NCBI GenBank assembly: GCA_030704615.1
Contig: CM060731.1
Span: forward strand, 50,592,001 to 50,656,000
Direction of reading: 5' to 3'
DNA from: Takakia lepidozioides
Lineage: Eukaryota > Streptophyta > Takakiopsida > Takakiales > Takakiaceae
DNA: 64,000 nt
Positions within the stretch are counted from its first letter, which is position 1. Each line of letters starts with the position of its first letter. Below, piece by piece: positions 58,204 through 64,000 of the stretch. Under the pieces are notes generated by a model that saw only the letters and a list, made by a program, of their open reading frames with translations, ran no database searches and had not been told where the DNA came from. Both the position numbers and the translations under genes were made by a program.

Positions 58204-58204
58204 T

Positions 58205-58392
58205 TGTGTGGACTAGTGACTGCCATAGTGGGCAGCATAGTGGCAGCCTAGTGACTAACTAGTTGTAGCCTAGTGGTTGGACTAGTGGCTGGACTAGTGG
58301 TAGACTAGTGGTATACTAATGTGTGGTGTGCACATGTGTTGTGTGGTTTTGGACAGCGATGTAGTTGTGTAGCGATATGTATGCGCACGACA
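58205..58392 (+). repeat. Second, truncated LTR copy of gypsy B
   Basis: Matches 57697-57884 over 188 bp with a few substitutions and no length change, then diverges. It lies head to tail with the full LTR. It marks either unequal recombination or a second insertion. Confidence 0.85.
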
Positions 58393-58399
58393 CATGCTA

Positions 58400-59470
58400 G
58401 GAAATTGCGAAATTGTTGTGTTCATGCGAGCATAGCATTTATTTTTTCGCATGAGATATTCATCCGGGAAAAATAATAATTGGAAATGAATTTTGAAACT
58501 AATTTTCCGGTTTTTTAGTTTTTTTTTTATCGATGAAACTCTCTCAAGTACATATGATATATTCGAGTAACCCTTATCATTCGTCGGCGAAATGCTCTTG
58601 TTATGATATTATAATATTAATTTTTGTAACCATTAGATATCTATTTTTATGATAACATGCCTAATGGCACTATCATCATGAAGGTTTTAACTATTTTTCT
58701 TTCAATGATTTTAAGTAAAATTTCCTATCTAATGTATATATATATATACATATATCAATAGACTCATAGGCCACGTAACTAACCCTATTAACACAACAGT
58801 ACCCTATGTTTGCCTATGACTTGCATTTGATGTAGAACATACTACCATTACAGCCAGGGATTGTGCTCATGTGGATTTTTTTGCTCATATGGGAACTGCT
58901 CACACGATACCAACCCCCATTAATTGTTATAAAAAGCTTAAATGCTAATAAGTCTCCACTATATGCTAAGCTAATAACGCCCAACCATATTGTGTGTTGT
59001 GGAATTTGGGCTATATCGAACATCAATACACCCTTTTGTCTGCTTGACCACTTGGAAGAAGTTGATGCTCTCCTAGCAAAGCTTGTGATAGTTAAAAAAA
59101 ATAAGGATGCGACACTCTATATATATATATATGGGTTCAAAATTGCCCAAACTTCTAGGAGGGAAAAAAAACCATGTAACTACATTGGGGTGGCTTGTTT
59201 ACATTGCCTAAATCCATCATATAAGTATAACTCTCTCCACTCTGATCATGATGCCCGTGATATGCCTGAGAAGCCTGGTACACCGGATTCATGTATGCAT
59301 GATTCCTTGATGCACCTCACCGCCATTAGATCCTTAATGACCATCATTACCAATAAACACAAGTTTGAAAAGAACCAATCCACCAAATAGCACAACAACA
59401 TACTGCACCAACCCCACTTGCTATTCGGTACTACTTTTCCACCTATAGAGCCCATCCCGAAGGGCAGTAC
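58400..59470. other. AT-rich intergenic sequence, no gene
   Basis: Contains (TA)n runs at about 58735-58748 and 59118-59132. The open frame at 58863-59390 has no recognisable domain. Confidence 0.5.
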
Positions 59471-59750
59471 TTGCTGTCAGATTCGACACAAATTAATTAT
59501 ATTTTGGGTTGTTGAAATGTTTGAATTAACTCAAGTGATATGTCTAAAAGTCCAGAAATATTACATCAGCTTGTCCAAAAAGAAGAAAATAAGAAAATCG
59601 TGCCGCCCTCTAATGATGCGGAGCTCATATCGCAAGCTTGTATCGCATGTGGCGAAAAATTTCAATCTAAACTGCCGAAACTTTGGAGTATATAAAATAC
59701 TCAATTATTTCAATACAATTATTTCGGCACCGTGTCGAATCTGACAGCAA
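59471..59750. mobile_element. MITE candidate with 19-bp perfect terminal inverted repeats
   Basis: The left end ttgctgtcagattcgacac (59471-59489) is the exact reverse complement of the right end (59732-59750). The 280-bp body is AT-rich and non-coding. A target-site duplication is not obvious. The superfamily is unknown. Confidence 0.7.
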
Positions 59751-59802
59751 CGTATGGTAACCGTAAGGTGAAGTGGCTCTTAATTACGCCAGCTTAGGCC
59801 GG

Positions 59803-59834
59803 AGTCCCCTCTCTCTCTCTCTCTCTCTCTCTCC
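59803..59834. repeat. CT microsatellite
   Basis: About fourteen tc dinucleotides. Confidence 0.95.
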
Positions 59835-60144
59835 ATACCGATGCCTTCATTATACTACGACCCCCACACATGATATCTCTATCCGACATTTTTTATATTA
59901 TTGGAATCCATTACATTTTCTTGGACATTGTTCACCGTCATCATTAGGAATGCAGAACAACACAAAGCCCTAGTTTTTTTGGGATAACATACAATTTCAA
60001 CCACCAATTGTTGGTAACTCAATTAGATAGTTTTATGTTTGCCACCCAGGAGTAGTCCTTTGGGGTTTGCTACCTTGTTAGGTATGTGGTTTGGCTTGTG
60101 ATTCAGTTCCTCCATGACTTTTATGGAAGGGGGTGAAATTGTAA

Positions 60145-60240
60145 GGGCCTGAATTGTGTAGTTCCCAAGTTTCCTAAAATAAATATTTAAAAATATTCAA
60201 TATTTTTTAACTTAAAGGAAACTTGCTCACAATTCAGGCC
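60145..60240. repeat. Hairpin-forming inverted repeat
   Basis: Ends ggcctgaattgtg and cacaattcaggcc are exact inverse copies, with a second paired block (aagtttcct / aggaaactt) inside. About 96 bp with an A/T loop. MITE-like or foldback structure; no coding content. Confidence 0.65.
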
Positions 60241-60607
60241 ATTTACAGAGGACGTCCGTAAAATTTATTTAAAAAATATTTAATAATAATTTAGTAGCTG
60301 CAATCGGTTACATTGAGTATATCCAGTCAACTTCCAAAATAATAATTTTCGATTGATTGCAATTGAAGCAAAAATACTTCCATTTTTACGGAGTTCGTCA
60401 AAATAACCGGTCGCTTTTCTAAATTTCAAAGTACCTTCTTGTCCGAAATTAAAACCCCATCCCACAAATTCCACATTTTTGCCCCGGGAATACGATGGTC
60501 ATATTCCAGCTTTTGCCCCTGGTATTGGTGGAATTCGCCCTATTCAGGTAAAGTTCCTGGCAGCATGTTTTCCCAGATTTTTGAATCCGGTCCTAGGGCT
60601 CCCGCCT

Positions 60608-60640
60608 TTATATATATATATATATATATGTATATATTAG
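60608..60640. repeat. TA microsatellite
   Basis: About fifteen ta dinucleotides with one interruption. Confidence 0.95.
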
Positions 60641-60699
60641 AAAAAGGGGTAGTAGCCCTGGTATTTATTAAGTTTATTTGTCGGGGAAAAAAATTAAAA

Positions 60700-61100
60700 C
60701 CCCTATGACTCACCATGTAGGCACACACACTGTAATCAGTGATGGATTGAACTACCCTTGCATGAGGAGGACACACACTGTAATCAGTGATATTTGGATC
60801 TACCCTCTCTTGAAGAGTGGATTGGAACCTTAAACCTCATCCATATGGGATGGATGAATCGTGTAAAAGCAGCTAAGTGCTAAAGAACGGCCCTATGGCC
60901 TCCATCCTGCACGGATGCTTTCTTCCCCGTTTCAGAGAGATGTAGCAAGGAAAACTAGGGCTAGAATCCTATGCTATGCTCTTAGGGGGTCGCGGCGGAC
61001 AAGTCTTTCCTGCCAGAGGCTTTGTAACTGAGTGAATGTGCATACGAAATCAACTGAATAGAGGAATATAATTTTTATCAGAGTGAGAAGGTGGCGAGAA
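60700..61100. other. 3' flank of the LINE; no gene
   Basis: A 20-bp direct repeat, acacactgtaatcagtgat, occurs at about 60725-60743 and 60773-60791. No coding frame was recognised. Confidence 0.5.
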
Positions 61101-61106
61101 CGATGA

Positions 61107-64000
61107 CTATCGGAATCTCAGCCTGGCCGCTGTCTTGATATGTCTCCAGTTTATATCCCTATCAAATTCCGGGGATGCCGCCATGGAGTGCCGACCCGAG
61201 ATTCCTCCAGCTGACTGGGGGGAGCGTTGTCCAGTTGCAACTTGACTGATCGGGAGAGCTGCAGATGTGTCCGTTGGTGGCCCAGGTGCTCTTGAAGGCT
61301 GCATGTAGTGCTGCTGCACGTTGAGGTGCTCTTTGAATGTCTGCACATAATTTTATCCATGCTTTTCTTGCCTCAATTTGCAGATCCCAGAAGATTCTAG
61401 CTAACAAGACTGACAGAGAGCATGTGGACCCTGAGAAAGACCAAGCACAACGCGCTTTCCATATATGCCATAGCGTGGAGGCTCGCAAACATTTGAAGAC
61501 CGGACATTCATGAGCCTGCCCTTTGGTGTTCATATCATAATTAAGCAGGAGGGAGATGGGTAACAGGGGCTGCGGATTCCAATCTTTGTAGAGCCCTTTA
61601 ACTGCGTTCCAGACTCTAATTGGAGCATGGCATCCTAGAAGGCAGTGCTCCAATGTTTCTATCAATCCCGAGGTACAACAAAAACATAGTAGTGCATCGT
61701 GGAATTGGAGCCATTCTCCCACCTTGAGTACCCTATTCGCGATCTGCCATAGGAATGCCGAGATTTTTGCAGGCCTAGTTTTTATCCATATGGATTTCCA
61801 AATTGCCTTCCAGTTTTCATTTTGAAAGCCAAAGGATTGCCATTTGGTGTTCCATTTAACATGGAGAGGCTTAGGATCTGCCAAGGCCTTGTAGGCCTTC
61901 CTAGTGGTGTAAGCGAAAAAAGGGACCGGCGAATTTTTGAAAGTCCAAGTCCACTCCTTGGGGTCGAATTGCAATTCTGCCAGGGGTCTTCCCAGCACCC
62001 ATAGGAAGGAACTCTCTGCCAGCCAGGTACCAGTAGGGATGGATGGATCTGGCTCGGGGTTCATGTCTTTCGTGGGGGAGCTCCAGCAGCAGACCCTTAT
62101 CGGTGTATGAGCAAATAGTGGAATTCGTATTGAGTCTCTACTTTGAAGGGACATGATCATTGTTATAGGGTTAATGTGGAATAGGAATCCAACGAAGCAG
62201 TCATGTAGCCTGTCCTAGATAAATAATACTGTCAGTTTGCTATTCGTAATCCCTAGAGACCAGAAGTTAGTGTTGGGTTTAACATGACCTGCTTGAAGAG
62301 TTGGGATCTAGGCAGAGGGGATGGAGTCTTTAACGATTTGGTAACCATGATATAGTCTGGCCCTTCCTACTTTGAGAACTAAGTGTTCGGGCTCATGAAA
62401 GCCCCGGCTGTTCCATAAATCATTAATTTGGCTGATACCCTTCCTGTCCCAGAAAGACCAGCGATGCGCCTGCGATTTTTGCGTGAGAGAGGGGGGGTTG
62501 TCATTCAGGAAGATGTGTTGTCTCAATATTTCCTCATGGCTCTGTGGTTCCGATTTTTTGAGGAAGGGTCTCAATCTCCCCTAGGCTTGTCATATAGAAG
62601 ACCATAGAGATGATCCATGCGATTTAAGTCTGAAGCCTTGAGACACCCATCTAAAAGAGGGGTTCCACTGGGAATTTTTGAGGGGGGACGAAGCCTGAAT
62701 GTGTCCTGCCACCAAGAATTTCCACCAACCCCCCTCCGGACCGAAGAATCTGGGCAACCATTTACCTAGCAGTGCTGATATTTGCGTGTCCGGGTCTATA
62801 AGGCCTAGCCCCCCCCATTTTTTTGGGGAGACAGATCTGCTTCCACGATACCTGCGGTCTTTTGCGATTCGAGGAGCTAGTTTGTGCTCCCCAAACAAAG
62901 TTCCTGAGAAAAGCTCTGATCTGTTTGGTTTGTGAAGAGTTGGGCCTCCAAGAGGATGAGAAGAACCAAATCCCTGCCGAGTGGATCTGATTTACTGCTA
63001 GCACCCTACCAGTTATTGAAAGGTGTTTGGAACCCCAGAAGGTGAGTTTTTTTTTCAATTTCGCAATAGTGGGCGCGAAGCGTTGCTCATCCGTGAGGTT
63101 CACTTCATAAGTATAGCCCAGGTAGATCGTTGACTGACCAGGTCTCAACCATGAGAGGCCCAGATTTGATCCCCAGGTGGGGTCTGTCCCTATCGTGGAT
63201 TTGGACAGATCCCCGGCCAGGATTGCACAAGTCTTGGCCCAATTAACCTTAAAACCGGAAGCCTAACAGAACGAGTCCAGTGTTTGCGAGGTGTTGTGAA
63301 GGTTTTCCGAGGAAGCTTGCAGCATGAGAAGAGTGTCGTCCACAAACATCGAGTCTTTGACTTGCGCTGGCTGGTTGGTATGATAATTGGAGACTTGAAG
63401 GCCTACAATGTCTGTGTTGTTTTCTAGCATGTATCCCAGGGAATCTGCGACGAAAAGAAATAGGAATGGAGCTAGGGGGCAGCCTTGCCTGACAGATATC
63501 TGAAGGGGGAATGGTTCAGAGAGCTGGCCATTAATCATGACCCTACTAGATGAGTTCTGCAAAAGAATGCTAACCCACTGGCATAACGATTCTGGAAGAC
63601 CGACCTTAGTTAGGGTTCCTAGTAAGAACGACCATTCCACCCTATCGAAAGCCTTTTCAAAATCAAGAAGCAGCAAAGCTATAGCTTGCTCGGTTTGTAG
63701 GGCATAGTGTGGAGCTTCCTGGGCTAGAAGAAGATTGTCCATAATGTAGCAACCTTTTATGAATCCTATCTGGTTGGGCCTAATCAATTTAGGAAGTAGG
63801 GGTTGTAGTCTTAGAGCCAAAGCTTTGGCAATGATCTTATAGGCTACGTTTAAAAGGGTGATAGGTCTGTAGTTAGATATGTTCGTGCGGTCTCCTTTTT
63901 TGAAGAGCAGTGTTACCACTCGTTGAGACATAGAGGCGGGCATTCGCGCTATCAGGAAGATATGATTCGCCATGGAGAGGAAATCTTTTGAGATATCCTT
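61107..64000 (-). mobile_element. L1-type LINE, ORF2 C-terminal two thirds, broken
   Basis: Runs off the right edge, so the endonuclease lies outside. 63973-63263 is the reverse transcriptase: NYRPITLLNVAYKIIAKALA, LLLDFEKAFDRVEW, VRQGCPLAPFLFLF and the catalytic box MFVDD. It ends at an in-frame TAG. The same frame continues to 62762 (YLGYTYEVNLTDEQRFAPTI, LSITGRVLAVNQIHSAGIW). A shift in a C-run near 62810 leads to 62898-62590 (KKWGGLGLIDPDTQISALLG). 62574-62308 and 62160-61162 carry the end with a zf-RVT domain (CFCCTSGLIETLEHCLLGCH). LINEs copy themselves by target-primed reverse transcription. Stops and shifts make this copy inactive. Confidence 0.9.

Overview
This window is nuclear DNA of a land plant. 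It has spliced genes with GT-AG introns, Ty3/gypsy elements primed by initiator tRNA-Met, an L1-type LINE, a tRNA-derived SINE and organelle-editing PPR-DYW genes. Two intact spliced genes encode axonemal proteins: a Tctex1-type dynein light chain (27.5-29.2 kb) and a CCDC113/FAP263-like coiled-coil protein (43.8-48.4 kb). They point to a lineage with swimming sperm, such as a bryophyte, lycophyte, fern, cycad or Ginkgo. The repetitive style of the PPR family fits a seedless plant best. The species cannot be fixed from sequence alone.

Left part (1-27 kb) is a graveyard of broken genes and mobile DNA. It holds fragments of an LRR receptor kinase, truncated PPR genes, a Crypton-like tyrosine recombinase (6.2-7.5 kb), a LINE fragment (8.15-8.4 kb) and an FCP1-like phosphatase relic (18.4-19.15 kb). 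The most unusual object lies at 9.4-17.2 kb. A decayed transposase (Cys/His cluster, RNase-H-like core, SWIM zinc finger) runs rightward, and a divergent gene carrying a ParB-like DGNHR motif runs leftward. Two arrays of the same ~30-bp palindrome accompany them: twelve copies on an 80-bp period at 10.35-11.28 kb, and six and a half copies on a ~130-bp period at 16.5-17.2 kb.

Middle part (27.5-48.4 kb) is the gene-rich segment. In order it holds the Tctex1 light chain (-), an intronless PPR-DYW editing factor (+), ERH (+), a PHOSPHO1/PS2-type HAD phosphatase (-), proteasome assembly chaperone PSMG4/PAC4 (+) and the CCDC113-like gene (-). I assembled each spliced gene from splice sites; exon lengths sum to a multiple of three and the reading frame stays open. 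The phosphatase and PSMG4 share a ~490-bp divergent promoter.

Right part (48.7-64 kb) is mobile DNA again. It has a SINE, a leftward gypsy element (50.8-55.6 kb) inserted into a rightward gypsy element (55.6-58.4 kb) whose integrase reading frame ends in a PHD finger, two hairpin/MITE-like elements, and an L1-type LINE running off the right edge.

A repeated module recurs at 4.4, 25.5, 26.6 and 30.9 kb. It carries a Trp-Trp-containing motif resembling the PDF motif of organellar single-stranded-DNA-binding (OSB) proteins, and each locus lies next to or near PPR sequence. Two copies form a ~480-bp inverted repeat at 25.5-27.1 kb.
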